Assembly (NCBI GenBank): GCA_944393245.1
Contig: CALXZM010000001.1
Coordinates: forward strand, 62,001 to 126,000
Direction: 5' to 3'
Length of the DNA stretch: 64,000 nt
Origin: an uncultured Alphaproteobacteria bacterium
GTDB taxonomy: Bacteria > Pseudomonadota > Alphaproteobacteria > Rs-D84
Part shown: positions 25,517 through 35,794 of the stretch, piece after piece
Layout of the letters: each line of letters opens with the position of its first letter
Position numbering within the stretch: the stretch's first letter is position 1
Program-made: the position numbers and the translations under genes
Notes under the pieces: model-generated
Told to the model about the DNA's origin: nothing
Databases searched by the model: none
The model's input: the letters and a program-made list of their open reading frames with translations, nothing else

Positions 25517-27133
25517 ATGAAAAAAGCACAAACATTATTTATTGGCGTTGCATTGGTTGCAATCCTGGCGGTGATTGGCGGTGCCGTTTGGTACCACAAC
25601 CATAATGACAGCGCATCAAAAACACATGAATATCCAACAACCCAATACGGTGCGTTTTTGGCGGCACAACACGCCATATACGTCAATGATTTTGAAAACG
25701 CATCAAAATACGCCGAAAAATTGACGGACGTGGATTATCCAATTGTTCAATCAACAAAATTCCTGTCTGATTTTTTAAGTGGCCATATGCCAGATGATGT
25801 AATTATTCTGGAAGAGGAAAAAACAGCCGCGTCCCGGTTGATTTATGACGCGCATCTGGCACAACAGGGTAATTGGGATGAATTATATCAACGTCATAAA
25901 AAAGATGAATCTGCACTGGCGGCACCATTGCGTATTTGGTCATCTGTGGCAACGGGACATGAAAAAGACGCGCTGAAATTCATCAAAAATTTACCAACCA
26001 ATGAAGCATGGCAAAATTTCGTTACTGGGCAAATTTATGCTGAAACAGGCGATATAGAAAAAGCCGCTGAATATTTTGCCAAGGTACGCATAGACTTTCT
26101 GAACATAAACGATTATTTGTATATAATGGCGTTTTACCATCATAATAACCTGATGGATGCGGCCCATAAACTGCATGACGATTTTACCGCACGACCGGGC
26201 GGCATGTACATGCTGGATTATGACATTGTCCCTGATTGGAAAATGTTTTCAGGATTCCAAAATGAATTGGCGTTCAGTTTGGTTCAAACCGTGTCACACA
26301 CACAAATCATGATGTATTCTGATTTGGCAATATTGTTATTACGCTTTGCCCAGGTCAGCGGTCCTGATTTCGGTCAAAACAGTGACGCTATAAATTATTA
26401 TCTGGGGCAATTTTTCTATAACAACACGGGTGATTGGGAAAAGTATTTTTCACAAATTTCAAATGACAGTCCTTTTTATCTGTTTGCGGTATTGCGCACG
26501 GCTGAAAAAAACAATGATATTTCCGCATTAAAAGATGCGGTTGAACAAAATCCGCTATTTGTACCGGCGGTAAATCAACTTATCGCGTACAATATTCAAA
26601 ACGGCAATCGTCGCGCGGCATTACGTATAGTAAACAATGCGTTGGATGATGAAAATCTGAACGAATTGGGACATGCTTTTTTCCTGAAAAGCAGGGCGCA
26701 CATCCATTATATGTTTGACGATTTAGACGATGCACAAAACGATTTACATGACGCCGCACAGGTATTGCCAATGGACGGTGAAATAATGGCATTACAGGCC
26801 AAAATATGGGCAAAACAGGGGCGCGAAATTGAAAATGCATATGATTATGCAATGGCATTGGTAAAACAAGACCCAACCGATATTATGGCATGGGACACAT
26901 TGGGACGCGTCATTGCCGTACGTGAAGGCATAGAACCCGCACTGGACGTTGTGGGACGCGTTGGCGAAATAGCAACAACATGTTCATCGTTGTTTGAACA
27001 ATTGGGTGACTTGTACGTTGCGGCCGGCGATAAAAAGCAGGCACGTGACGCATATACACGTGCAATTGAATTATCAGATGACGGTTTGGTCGTCGTTCCA
27101 CAGGTACGCAAAAAATTAAGGAATGTAAAATGA
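25517..27133 (+). CDS. Membrane-anchored tetratricopeptide-repeat protein
   Basis: The 538-residue product has an N-terminal signal anchor (residues ~7-27, LFIGVALVAILAVIGGAVWY) and then helical repeats throughout, with recognisable TPR motifs such as GQIYAETGDIEKAAEYFAKV (~175) and LGDLYVAAGDKKQARDAYTRA near the C-terminus. TPR arrays mediate protein contacts; the bulk is probably periplasmic. The partner is unknown. The start at 25517 is preferred because upstream in-frame sequence lies within rsmG. It overlaps gpsA by four bases (ATGA). Confidence 0.85.
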   Translation: MKKAQTLFIGVALVAILAVIGGAVWYHNHNDSASKTHEYPTTQYGAFLAAQHAIYVNDFENASKYAEKLTDVDYPIVQSTKFLSDFLSGHMPDDVIILEEEKTAASRLIYDAHLAQQGNWDELYQRHKKDESALAAPLRIWSSVATGHEKDALKFIKNLPTNEAWQNFVTGQIYAETGDIEKAAEYFAKVRIDFLNINDYLYIMAFYHHNNLMDAAHKLHDDFTARPGGMYMLDYDIVPDWKMFSGFQNELAFSLVQTVSHTQIMMYSDLAILLLRFAQVSGPDFGQNSDAINYYLGQFFYNNTGDWEKYFSQISNDSPFYLFAVLRTAEKNNDISALKDAVEQNPLFVPAVNQLIAYNIQNGNRRAALRIVNNALDDENLNELGHAFFLKSRAHIHYMFDDLDDAQNDLHDAAQVLPMDGEIMALQAKIWAKQGREIENAYDYAMALVKQDPTDIMAWDTLGRVIAVREGIEPALDVVGRVGEIATTCSSLFEQLGDLYVAAGDKKQARDAYTRAIELSDDGLVVVPQVRKKLRNVK

Positions 27134-27996
27134 AAGTTGGTGTAATAGGTGCAGGTGCATGGGGTACCGCATTGTCGATTGTTTCCGCACGGGGCGGGGC
27201 CGATGTTGTTTTATGGTCATATGATGGCACGTACAAGGATTTTGACGGCGTACAAATGCCGGACAATATTCATGTAACATGCAATATGTCAGAAATGCAG
27301 GAATGTGAAACATGGTTGATTGTGACGCCTGCGGCGTATTTCCGCGAAACATTGCGTAATGCAAAACAGTTTTATAATAACCAACCTGTTATTATTTGTA
27401 CCAAGGGTGCCGAAAGCACGACTGGTGAATTTATGTCCGAAATAATAACAAATGAATTGCCAAAATTGGTTGATTATGCTGTATTGTCCGGGCCACAATT
27501 CGCTGCCGAAGTTGCACGTGGCATCCCAACTGGTTCAACATTGGCCGGCACAGACCGCGCAGTAACAGCGGGCAGGGCGGTATTAAATTTATTACATATT
27601 AACCCCAGCACTGACATTGTCGGCGCACAAATGTGCGGCGTTGGTAAAAATGCCGTGGCATTAATATGTGGATATAATTCCATTGCGGCGACCGGTGAAA
27701 ATGAACGCGCAATGATATTTACACGCGCGTGGAATGAAGTAATGGAAATTGGCATGAAATCTGGGGCGCAAATGCGCACATTTTTGGATTTGTGTGGCAT
27801 AGGCGATTTATTCTTGTCTGCGACATCCGCAACCAGTCGCAACTTTGCGGGTGGCATGGCAATTGCACGCGGTGATGCGCCGGCCGGCACCGTAGAGGGA
27901 ATATTTGCATTGGACGGACTGATTCGTCGTGCAAAAAAATTAAACGTGCCAACACCGATATTAATTGAAATGCAGAAAAAAATGAAACTGGCATAA
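27130..27996 (+). CDS. gpsA: Glycerol-3-phosphate dehydrogenase [NAD(P)+]
   Basis: GpsA reduces dihydroxyacetone phosphate to sn-glycerol 3-phosphate for phospholipid synthesis. The 288 residues start with the Rossmann motif VIGAGAWGTALS, then LSGPQFAAEVARGIPT (~120), the catalytic Lys in GVGKNAVALICGYN (~175), and GIGDLFLSATSATSRNFAGG (~218). It is about 40 residues shorter than typical members, the trimming being mainly in loops and at the C-terminus. It is translationally coupled to the TPR gene. Confidence 0.94.
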   Translation: MKVGVIGAGAWGTALSIVSARGGADVVLWSYDGTYKDFDGVQMPDNIHVTCNMSEMQECETWLIVTPAAYFRETLRNAKQFYNNQPVIICTKGAESTTGEFMSEIITNELPKLVDYAVLSGPQFAAEVARGIPTGSTLAGTDRAVTAGRAVLNLLHINPSTDIVGAQMCGVGKNAVALICGYNSIAATGENERAMIFTRAWNEVMEIGMKSGAQMRTFLDLCGIGDLFLSATSATSRNFAGGMAIARGDAPAGTVEGIFALDGLIRRAKKLNVPTPILIEMQKKMKLA

Positions 27997-27999
27997 CAG

Positions 28000-28022
28000 G
28001 GCCGGCATTTGCCGGCTTTTTT
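28000..28022 (+). terminator. gpsA terminator, CCGG-type
   Basis: GCCGGC-ATTT-GCCGGC followed by T6, five bases after the gpsA stop. Same architecture as the terminators after mreB and macA. Confidence 0.85.
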
Positions 28023-28040
28023 ATGCATTTTTTTATAAAA

Positions 28041-28062
28041 AAATCGCCCAAACGGGCGATTT
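28041..28062. terminator. Bidirectional terminator between gpsA and the MacB permease gene
   Basis: AAATCGCCC and GGGCGATTT with a four-base loop, A-run on one side and T-run on the other; it ends directly at the stop of the convergent gene. Confidence 0.8.
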
Positions 28063-29280
28063 TTATTCGTAACGCAAACTGTCAATCGGGTTTAATTTTG
28101 CGGCCTTCATCGCCGGCATAACCCCAGACGCCAACCCGACCACAACCGCAACGGTAACCGATACCACAACTGGCCACGCACTGAACGGTACATTATATCC
28201 CATTATAAAACGTCCAATTCCCTGGGACAGGCCAACCCCAAATATCAACCCAACCATCGAACCAATAAAAGATATTAATATCGCTTCGGATAAAAATTGG
28301 ATAATTATATGACGTTCGCGGGCACCAATGGCTTTGCGTATACCTATTTCGCGGGTACGTTCCGCAACAGATACCAACATCATATTCATGATACCAATTG
28401 ACCCAACCAATAATGATACTGCGGCAATCGCAACCAACAACATTGTCATATATCCGGTGACTGTATCCATGGCTTCCATAACCTGTTTCATGTCCATAAT
28501 TTGAAAATCATCGGCTTCGTCATCGGATAATTTATGCCGATCACGCAACAGGGCGGTTATTTGCTCTATGGCCAGGTTATTATCAGCACCTTCATTTAAT
28601 TTTAGTGCTATCATATTTACAGAATTTGGAAAACGGCTGCCCTGTAAACGTTTTTTCAGGGTTGTAACCGGAATAATTACCATGTCATCCTGGCTGCCCA
28701 TGGTGGAATCGCCGCGTTCCTTGGTCATGCCGATAATTGTAAATGGCATGTTTTGTACGCGAATTATTTCACCCACTGGATTTTCAGGCATATTTAATTC
28801 CTTGGCCGTTTTGGGACCAATTATGGCGTACGTGGAACCGTTACGAACGGCTGATTGATTGAAAAACGTCCCGTATTCCATTTCCAGGTTTTGAACCTGT
28901 TCATAACCAGGATATGCACCAACCATCGATGATGCCCAGTTTTGATTTCCGTAAATTACCTGGGCTGCGCTGTTTTGTATTGGGCTGAATGCGGCAACGT
29001 CTGGTAATTGGCCTATAAATTCAGCATCCTGGATTGTCAACGTTTGGCGATTACCAGTACGAACACCCGCACTTTGTGCGGCCCCGGCACGTATCATTAT
29101 CGTATTAGTCCCCAATGATGAAAACTGGTCACTGATTTGCTTGGATACAGTTTCGCCAACCGCAACCATTATCACAACCGCCATAACACCAATAATTATG
29201 CCCAACACAGTCAGAAACGAACGTATTTTGTTTCCACTGATTGATAACCAAGATTCTTTTAATATATCGTTAAATGTCAT
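28063..29280 (-). CDS. MacB-type ABC transporter permease
   Basis: The 405-residue product has one N-terminal TM helix (~22-44, FLTVLGIIIGVMAVVIMVAV), a large periplasmic domain (~50-275) and three C-terminal TM helices with the FtsX-domain motif EIGIRKAIGARERHII (~315). This is the MacB layout without a fused ATPase, which is encoded just upstream. Such mechanotransmission transporters drive macrolide, toxin or lipoprotein export with a MacA adaptor and TolC. A tolC-macA pair lies 6 kb away and is the likely partner. Substrate unknown. Confidence 0.88.
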   Translation of the reverse strand: MTFNDILKESWLSISGNKIRSFLTVLGIIIGVMAVVIMVAVGETVSKQISDQFSSLGTNTIMIRAGAAQSAGVRTGNRQTLTIQDAEFIGQLPDVAAFSPIQNSAAQVIYGNQNWASSMVGAYPGYEQVQNLEMEYGTFFNQSAVRNGSTYAIIGPKTAKELNMPENPVGEIIRVQNMPFTIIGMTKERGDSTMGSQDDMVIIPVTTLKKRLQGSRFPNSVNMIALKLNEGADNNLAIEQITALLRDRHKLSDDEADDFQIMDMKQVMEAMDTVTGYMTMLLVAIAAVSLLVGSIGIMNMMLVSVAERTREIGIRKAIGARERHIIIQFLSEAILISFIGSMVGLIFGVGLSQGIGRFIMGYNVPFSAWPVVVSVTVAVVVGLASGVMPAMKAAKLNPIDSLRYE

Positions 29281-29297
29281 ATTAATATCCGTTTTTA

Positions 29298-30041
29298 TTA
29301 TTTTTGTAATACCCGTTCATCACGCGGCACGCGGCCATCATACGTTATGCGTCCGTCGTATATATGTATTAATCGATCGGAATATTGGGCGATTTCAAAT
29401 TCGTGTGTAATCATAACGATTGTAATACCCATTTCTTCGTTTAATTGCTTGAAAAACGTTAAAATATCATTACCCATTTTACTGTCCAACGCGCCGGTGG
29501 GTTCGTCGGCCAATATCAATTTAGGATCCCCAGCCAATGCACGCGCAATTGCAACACGTTGCTTCATACCACCAGACAACTGTGTCGGCAAATACGTTTC
29601 AAATTTTTCCAATCCAACACGATGCAACATTTCACGTGCACGCCGAATGCGTTCATCCATTGGTAATCCACGATACATTAATGGCAACATAACATTGTCC
29701 AAAACGCTGCGTTTTGACAGTAAATTAAACTGTTGGAAAACAAAACCAATGTATTCGTTCCTTACAATCGCCAATTCATCAGATGTCAAATGCGTAATAT
29801 CACGCCCATACAGTTCGTATGTGCCACTGGTCGGGGTGTCCAATGCACCGATTATATTCATGCATGTTGATTTACCACTGCCTGATGGGCCCATAATGGA
29901 AACAAATTCGCCCTGATTTACATCAAATGTTATATCAAATAAAACCTGTTGTTCGCCGCCCATTTCCAATGGAAAACTTTTACAAATTTTATTCATTGAT
30001 ATAATTTTTACATCACTGCTTTTTTTCTGATTTTTTTTCAT
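29298..30041 (-). CDS. MacB-type ABC transporter ATP-binding protein
   Basis: The 247-residue ATPase has Walker A GPSGSGKST (~52), Q-loop FQQFNLL, signature LSGGMKQRVAIARAL (~157) and Walker B LILADEPTGALDS (~177), in the MacB/LolD subclass. The N-terminus is a short basic stretch (MKKNQKKSSDVK) before the first strand. It starts behind AGAGAG and an extended -10 promoter and ends 17 bp before the permease gene, so the two form an operon. Confidence 0.93.
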   Translation of the reverse strand: MKKNQKKSSDVKIISMNKICKSFPLEMGGEQQVLFDITFDVNQGEFVSIMGPSGSGKSTCMNIIGALDTPTSGTYELYGRDITHLTSDELAIVRNEYIGFVFQQFNLLSKRSVLDNVMLPLMYRGLPMDERIRRAREMLHRVGLEKFETYLPTQLSGGMKQRVAIARALAGDPKLILADEPTGALDSKMGNDILTFFKQLNEEMGITIVMITHEFEIAQYSDRLIHIYDGRITYDGRVPRDERVLQK

Positions 30042-30067
30042 AAAACATTCTCTCTGGTATCGGTTAA

Positions 30068-30076
30068 ATTATATCA
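30068..30076 (-). promoter_or_regulatory. Extended -10 promoter of the MacB-type operon
   Basis: On the minus strand TG-A-TATAAT (TATAAT at 30068-30073), the same element as upstream of the gene at 10351. It leaves a leader of about 20 nt containing AGAGAG. The rest of 30042-30140 shows nothing recognisable. Confidence 0.5.
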
Positions 30077-30140
30077 TTTGCGATAAAAATTTCATAATTT
30101 TTTTAAATAAAATGCGGCAAATGTGTACCGCTGTTATAAA

Positions 30141-30166
30141 AAAACACCGGCAAATGCCGGCGTTTT
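30141..30166 (-). terminator. accC terminator, CCGG-type
   Basis: Arms 30144-30151 and 30156-30163 (ACACCGGC/GCCGGCGT), loop of four. The only mismatch becomes a G-U pair on the minus strand, and a T7 run follows there, so it is oriented for accC. Confidence 0.8.
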
Positions 30167-30168
30167 GC

Positions 30169-31584
30169 TTATTTTTCATCGTCTGAATTTTCCGAATCCG
30201 ATACAGTATCCTTGGCCGATTTAGTGGCGGATTTATCCTGTTCGGATTTCAGATATGATTCCAACCAATGATTGTCAAAGTTTAACGTCTTTACATCGCG
30301 ATTCTTTAACAATTTCTGTTGCAATGGGATTGTTGTTTTGACGCCTTCGATAACAAATTCGTCCAGCGCACGTGCCGCACGCATTATACACGCAGGGCGA
30401 CTTTGCGCATGAACAATTAACTTTGCAATCATGGAATCATATGTTGGCGGAATCGTATATCCAGTATAAACAGCACTGTCCACACGTACCCCCAAACCAC
30501 CAGACGGCGCGTACAATGTTATTTTACCTGGATTTGGAATAAATGTTTCTGGATCTTCGGCATTTATGCGAAATTCAATCGCATGACCATGCGGAACAAC
30601 GTTTGATTGGGTATATCCCAATTTTTCACCCGCTGCAATGCGAATTTGTTCGCGAACCAAATCAACACCATATACCATTTCAGTAACAGGGTGTTCAACC
30701 TGCAAACGTGTATTCATTTCCAGGAAATAGAATTTGCCATCTTCGAACATAAATTCAAATGTACCGGCATTGACATACCCCATTTTTTTAGCAGCGTTTT
30801 TGCAAATTTCAATCATATCGTCGCGCTGCTTTTGTGTTAAAATAGCGGCGGGGCATTCTTCCATTACCTTTTGATTTTTGCGCTGTAATGAACAATCGCG
30901 TTCACCAAAAATTACAACATTGCCATGTTTGTCACCCAAAACCTGAAATTCAATATGGCGCGGGTGCATTAACAACTTTTCCATATACAATGTGTCATCA
31001 CCAAAACCAGATTTAGCCTCGTTCTTGGTCATTTGGAATGCTTCGGCCATTTGTTCCGCGTTCATGACGGGGCGAATACCACGTCCACCACCGCCGGCGG
31101 CGGCCTTTAACATAACGGGATACCCAATTTTTTCGGCCCATGCATATGCATCTTCCAGTGTGTCAACCGCACCATCGGAACCAGGCACCACCGGCAAACC
31201 ACATTTAATAGCAGTTTGTTTGGCGTTAACCTTGTCCCCCATTTTTTCAATCATTGCGGCGGACGGCCCAATCCATATCAGACCATGTTGTTCCACTTTT
31301 TGCGCAAAATCTGCACGTTCGGATAAAAACCCATACCCAGGATGAATTGCATCCGCATTGGTCAATAATGCCGCCGTCAAAATCGCAGATTCGTTTAAGT
31401 AAGAATCCTTGGACGGGCCAGGACCAATACATACTGATTCATCCGCCAATTGTACATGCATTGCGTTTTTATCCACTGTTGAATAAACCGCAACAGTACG
31501 TATACCCATATCGCGGCACGCACGAATAATACGTAACGCTATTTCCCCGCGATTGGCAATTAAAACTTTTTTTATCTGTGACAT
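30169..31584 (-). CDS. accC: Acetyl-CoA carboxylase, biotin carboxylase subunit
   Basis: AccC carboxylates biotin on AccB with ATP and bicarbonate in the first step of fatty acid synthesis. The 471 residues show KVLIANRGEIALRIIRACRDMGI, the ATP-grasp Gly-rich loop KAAAGGGGRGI (~160), and the conserved EMNTRLQVEHPVTEM (~285). The last ~25 residues (SATKSAKDTVSDSENSDDEK) form an acidic, low-complexity tail beyond the usual end. It follows accB by 25 bp in the same operon and has its own terminator. Confidence 0.97.
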   Translation of the reverse strand: MSQIKKVLIANRGEIALRIIRACRDMGIRTVAVYSTVDKNAMHVQLADESVCIGPGPSKDSYLNESAILTAALLTNADAIHPGYGFLSERADFAQKVEQHGLIWIGPSAAMIEKMGDKVNAKQTAIKCGLPVVPGSDGAVDTLEDAYAWAEKIGYPVMLKAAAGGGGRGIRPVMNAEQMAEAFQMTKNEAKSGFGDDTLYMEKLLMHPRHIEFQVLGDKHGNVVIFGERDCSLQRKNQKVMEECPAAILTQKQRDDMIEICKNAAKKMGYVNAGTFEFMFEDGKFYFLEMNTRLQVEHPVTEMVYGVDLVREQIRIAAGEKLGYTQSNVVPHGHAIEFRINAEDPETFIPNPGKITLYAPSGGLGVRVDSAVYTGYTIPPTYDSMIAKLIVHAQSRPACIMRAARALDEFVIEGVKTTIPLQQKLLKNRDVKTLNFDNHWLESYLKSEQDKSATKSAKDTVSDSENSDDEK

Positions 31585-31609
31585 TTTCGTTTTGTTGCCT
31601 GAAAATTAA

Positions 31610-32068
31610 TTATTCAATAACGATAATAGGTTGATCAAATTCAACGGCCTGGCCATCGGATACCAAGATTTCTTTTACAACGCCGTCCTTGTCAGATTTA
31701 ATCGGGTTGAATGTTTTCATGGCCTCTATCAATGCGACAGTATCGCCAACCTTGATTTGTGCGCCCACAGATGTAAACGGTTTGGCACCCGGTTCCGGGG
31801 CCAGGTATGCAACACCAACCATTGGCGATTTCAGGGCATATCCACTGACCATATTATCATCACCAGCGGCAGGTTCACTGTTCGTATTTTTTGATTCGGA
31901 TGCCACCGGGAAATTCGGCATAGCCACAGCGGCCGCGGCCTGTTGCTTTGACAGGTGAATGTGTTTACGATAAACGCCGAACAAAAACTGACGTTCCAAA
32001 TCTAATTCTGTAATACCCATTTCATCCATGATTTTAGACATAGATTCAACGGTTGCACGAAATGACAT
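31610..32068 (-). CDS. accB: Acetyl-CoA carboxylase, biotin carboxyl carrier protein
   Basis: AccB carries the biotin shuttled between carboxylase and transferase sites. The 152 residues have an N-terminal helical part, a Ser/Pro/Ala-rich linker (~45-72) and the biotinyl domain with the attachment Lys in EAMKTFN (~114). AAAGGATAGA precedes the ATG. A strong promoter with a perfect TTGACA -35 lies just upstream and overlaps the yidD stop. Confidence 0.96.
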   Translation of the reverse strand: MSFRATVESMSKIMDEMGITELDLERQFLFGVYRKHIHLSKQQAAAAVAMPNFPVASESKNTNSEPAAGDDNMVSGYALKSPMVGVAYLAPEPGAKPFTSVGAQIKVGDTVALIEAMKTFNPIKSDKDGVVKEILVSDGQAVEFDQPIIVIE

Positions 32069-32130
32069 TTTCTATCCTTTTATATATAAACCCTTTACGA
32101 ACACTTGCTAAATTGTTCAATGTGCCTGGA

Positions 32131-32158
32131 ATTTTACCATAATCACGCCGGATGTCAA
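32131..32158 (-). promoter_or_regulatory. Promoter of accB-accC
   Basis: TTGACA (32153-32158) and TAAAAT (32131-32136) on the minus strand with a 16-bp spacer. The -35 overlaps the last codons of yidD. Confidence 0.7.
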
Positions 32159-32400
32159 GGGACGGGGTCATAACCAAAACCACCGCCCGGGCGACACCGC
32201 AGTATTCGGCGCATTCCCAGAATAGTGCCACGTAACACACCATGTTTTTCAATTGCCTGGCGTGTGTATTCACTGCACGTCGGGATAAAACGGCACGCCG
32301 CACGCCCACCAATAAACGGCGAAATACATGCCTGATATGCATGAACCAGCCATATTGCAATACGCACAGTAATATTATTTTGCTGATTTTTCGTTTTCAT
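32155..32400 (-). CDS. yidD: Membrane protein insertion efficiency factor YidD
   Basis: YidD is a small membrane-associated protein linked to YidC-dependent insertion. The 81 residues carry the family signature: YQACISPFIGGRAACRFIPTCSEY, with conserved Cys, and a C-terminal RCRPGGGFGYDPVP. It overlaps the end of rnpA by 26 bp in another frame, as is common for rnpA-yidD. yidC, the usual next gene, is not here; accB follows instead. Confidence 0.93.
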   Translation of the reverse strand: MKTKNQQNNITVRIAIWLVHAYQACISPFIGGRAACRFIPTCSEYTRQAIEKHGVLRGTILGMRRILRCRPGGGFGYDPVP

Positions 32401-32728
32401 ACAATTTTTTTAGGTATCCCAACGCCTTTCTCATAGCGGTACGCCCATCTGTACGCGTGGCATCCAGTATCGGGCCACGGGCAATGAATATATAATCTAA
32501 ATCAGGGTGCATTTTTTGGGCATTAAAACGAATCCAATCACGCAGCAGTCGTTTTGCACGATTACGATCAACCGCATGCTTGAACAATCTTTTCGTCACG
32601 ATTAAGCCATATCGACCGCCATCTGGAAAATTTGTCGGACGGGCGCGTACAAAAAACATCGCACAGCGCGCGTTCATATCGCCATCGCGAATTAAAAAGT
32701 CAGAATGTTTTTTTATTGTACCCTTCAT
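32375..32728 (-). CDS. rnpA: Ribonuclease P protein component
   Basis: RnpA is the basic protein cofactor of RNase P, which cuts 5' leaders from pre-tRNAs. The 117 residues contain an N-terminal KKHSDFLI stretch, the central FVRARPTN..YGLIVTKRL, and the diagnostic RNR box (AVDRNRAKRLLRDWIR, ~52-67). rpmH (L34), which normally precedes rnpA, is absent from the 115-bp gap up to mreB. Confidence 0.95.
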   Translation of the reverse strand: MKGTIKKHSDFLIRDGDMNARCAMFFVRARPTNFPDGGRYGLIVTKRLFKHAVDRNRAKRLLRDWIRFNAQKMHPDLDYIFIARGPILDATRTDGRTAMRKALGYLKKLYENEKSAK

Positions 32729-32777
32729 AATCGCTATATAATATCACATTATATGGATAAGCAAATAAAAAACATAA

Positions 32778-33908
<1,131 letters not shown>

Positions 33909-33911
33909 AAT

Positions 33912-33937
33912 AAAGGCCGGCAAATGCCGGCTTTTTT
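33912..33937. terminator. Terminator between mreB and sspB, CCGG-type
   Basis: GCCGGC-AAAT-GCCGGC flanked by AAA and T6, so it can act in both directions between convergent genes. It touches the sspB stop codon. Confidence 0.85.
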
Positions 33938-34403
33938 AATGTAAATTTTTGTGTTTTCTGAATTCATCCAATGAAACAACACGGCCGTTATCGGGGACTG
34001 TACCGGGTCTTTCATCCAATGGTAATTCCATGTCATTATCGGCGGCGGGAATATTTTTCGGATGAAACGATAACATAAAATCCACGGACGGGTCCTTGAA
34101 TTCAACCAATGCAGAAAACGGAACACGAATAAAAAACGGACGGCCATCAAATGTTAACTGTACACCGAATTCTTTGTCTGATACATGCAGATTATTATAC
34201 GAATATTGCAGAACAATCGTCATTATATCTGGATATCTTATACGCAAAAAATCAGGCAATACAACCCCAGGCGCACGTGTTTTGAATGTTATATAAAAAT
34301 GCGCACCATCCCCCAGGCCATTAATTTGTGCATGAATTAATGCTTCCTTTACAACGGATTTTAATGCGTTGTCTAATAAAGTTTGATAATCAATCTTGCT
34401 CAT
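33936..34403 (-). CDS. sspB: ClpXP adaptor SspB, alphaproteobacterial type
   Basis: SspB tethers ssrA-tagged and other substrates to ClpXP. The 155 residues match the alphaproteobacterial subfamily: MSKIDYQTLLDNALKSVV at the start, HFYITFKTRAPGV (~35), YPDIMTIVLQYSYNNLHV (~57-74), and FFIRVPFSALVEFKDPSVDF (~90-110). A flexible linker and a short C-terminal basic segment (likely the ClpX-binding tail) end it. Its start overlaps the recF end by 14 bp, so the two genes are coupled. Confidence 0.9.
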   Translation of the reverse strand: MSKIDYQTLLDNALKSVVKEALIHAQINGLGDGAHFYITFKTRAPGVVLPDFLRIRYPDIMTIVLQYSYNNLHVSDKEFGVQLTFDGRPFFIRVPFSALVEFKDPSVDFMLSFHPKNIPAADNDMELPLDERPGTVPDNGRVVSLDEFRKHKNLH

Positions 34404-35487
34404 TTTTTTGTCCCGAACAAAGTATATTATTTATTTCACCATCGTTGCAAGCAACAAATACGGCATCTGGCACATCGGCGAACACATTTGCATCCAATCC
34501 AGTGGCCCATACCTGGGCATCGGCCGCGCCCAAATCACGAAACAGGCGCGCACGCGCATTTGCATCCAGATGTGCGGCCGCTTCGTCCAATAATATTAAC
34601 GGGCGACGATTTGTTTTTGTATGCATTAATTTTGCATGCGCCAATATTAAATTTAATAAAACAGTTTTTTGTTGACCGGTACTGGTTAATGCAGCCGGTA
34701 AATTTAACACTTTATTAAACACACCAAAATCAGATTTATGGGGGCCATCCACAACCATTTTATCGCCAACCAATTCACGCGCCCCGTGCAGATATTCCAA
34801 ATATTCGCGTTCAGACATTGCCGCGGTTTTGCCGTCTATTAACATTTGTTCCACCATGCCTGATACAGTCACCGCGCAATCAGTTAAAAAATAATTCAAT
34901 TCGCCAGCATATACAATACGCGCATGCGCCAATGCAACCGCCACACCGGCAATTTGTGCATCCAACGCATCCAACCACCGCGAATCACGACCATTTTTTA
35001 ACGCAAATGCGCGTTCCGACATCAGTTTTGATAATCTGGCAACACGCCCGGCATGGGCCGAATCAAAACTGGCGGCCAGACGGTCAAAAAAAGCACGACG
35101 TTCGGCAGCACTGTCAACAAACAATCTGTCTTCACGTGGGGTTAACCATACAGTACGCAAACACGCCGATAAATCCCCCAATGTGGCGGTATCACCATCT
35201 ATGCGTGCGCGACGGTTGGTATCCCCAGATGAAAAAAATACTGATAATTCCGTGTCATCACACAACAACGCGTATACAGAAAATCCGCCATCACCGCCAA
35301 AACGGGCAATATCTGTCATCGGCGCACCGCGCAACCCACGGTCCCCAGACAGCATTGATACCGCTTCTAAGACGGCGGTTTTACCGGCACCATTTGGGCC
35401 CGTAATAATTACATTGCGCCGACCATATGTTTGAATACGGCATAATTTATGATTACGAAAATTTGTTAATGTAATCGAATTTATCAT
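34390..35487 (-). CDS. recF: DNA replication and repair protein RecF
   Basis: RecF acts with RecO and RecR to load RecA at gaps. The 365 residues show the SMC-like ATPase order: MINSITLTNFRNH, Walker A GPNGAGKTAVLEAV (~35), VDGPHKSDFGV (~250), signature LTSTGQQKTVLLNLILA (~270) and Walker B PLILLDEAAAHLD (~300). The ATG at 35487 fits family starts better than a TTG five codons upstream. It is not in the usual dnaA-dnaN-recF-gyrB setting. Confidence 0.93.
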   Translation of the reverse strand: MINSITLTNFRNHKLCRIQTYGRRNVIITGPNGAGKTAVLEAVSMLSGDRGLRGAPMTDIARFGGDGGFSVYALLCDDTELSVFFSSGDTNRRARIDGDTATLGDLSACLRTVWLTPREDRLFVDSAAERRAFFDRLAASFDSAHAGRVARLSKLMSERAFALKNGRDSRWLDALDAQIAGVAVALAHARIVYAGELNYFLTDCAVTVSGMVEQMLIDGKTAAMSEREYLEYLHGARELVGDKMVVDGPHKSDFGVFNKVLNLPAALTSTGQQKTVLLNLILAHAKLMHTKTNRRPLILLDEAAAHLDANARARLFRDLGAADAQVWATGLDANVFADVPDAVFVACNDGEINNILCSGQKNEQD

Positions 35488-35544
35488 GGCACGATGATAC
35501 AACCATCGGGTAAAAAAAACAACTGGTTACTGGACACATGCAAC

Positions 35545-35595
35545 AAAAACAAAACGCCACAAGGGCGTTTTATTTTTTGGAGGCCTGGGTCGGAA
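35545..35595 (-). repeat. Direct repeat, distal copy: tRNA-Cys 3' end plus terminator
   Basis: 51 bp identical to 35744-35794, offset 199 bp. In tRNA orientation it covers the T-loop (position ~59) to the encoded CCA of tRNA-Cys and the following terminator (AAAACGCC/GGCGTTTT). The identity ends sharply inside the T-loop. Confidence 0.92.
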
Positions 35596-35743
35596 AGTTC
35601 GCATTTTTGCCGCATATATCGGCAAAAACCGTTGCTGTCGCAACTTGACTCACCATTCGTATGGCTTTTTCTGCGCGCAATGCGCTTGAAAAATCTGACT
35701 CATATGCGAACCGGGCCGGTTCGATTACATCCATATATTTCCA
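35596..35743 (-). mobile_element. Small hairpin-rich element inserted at the tRNA-Cys 3' end
   Basis: 148 bp bounded by the 51-bp direct repeats. In tRNA orientation it contains GAACCGGCCCGGTTC, GCGCATTGCGC, and TTTTTGCC...GGCAAAAA inverted repeats, and an open frame beginning MDVIEPARFAYESDF that runs through it into the tRNA copy and stops just after the CCA. No recombinase is encoded. The arrangement matches that behind tRNA-Val(UAC). Confidence 0.5.
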
Positions 35744-35794
35744 AAAAACAAAACGCCACAAGGGCGTTTTATTTTTTGGAGGCCTGGGTCGGAA
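35744..35794 (-). repeat. Direct repeat, tRNA-proximal copy, including the tRNA-Cys terminator
   Basis: Identical to 35545-35595. The terminator stem is AAAACGCC-ACAAG-GGCGTTTT (about 35750-35770). The right part is the true 3' end of tRNA-Cys. Confidence 0.92.
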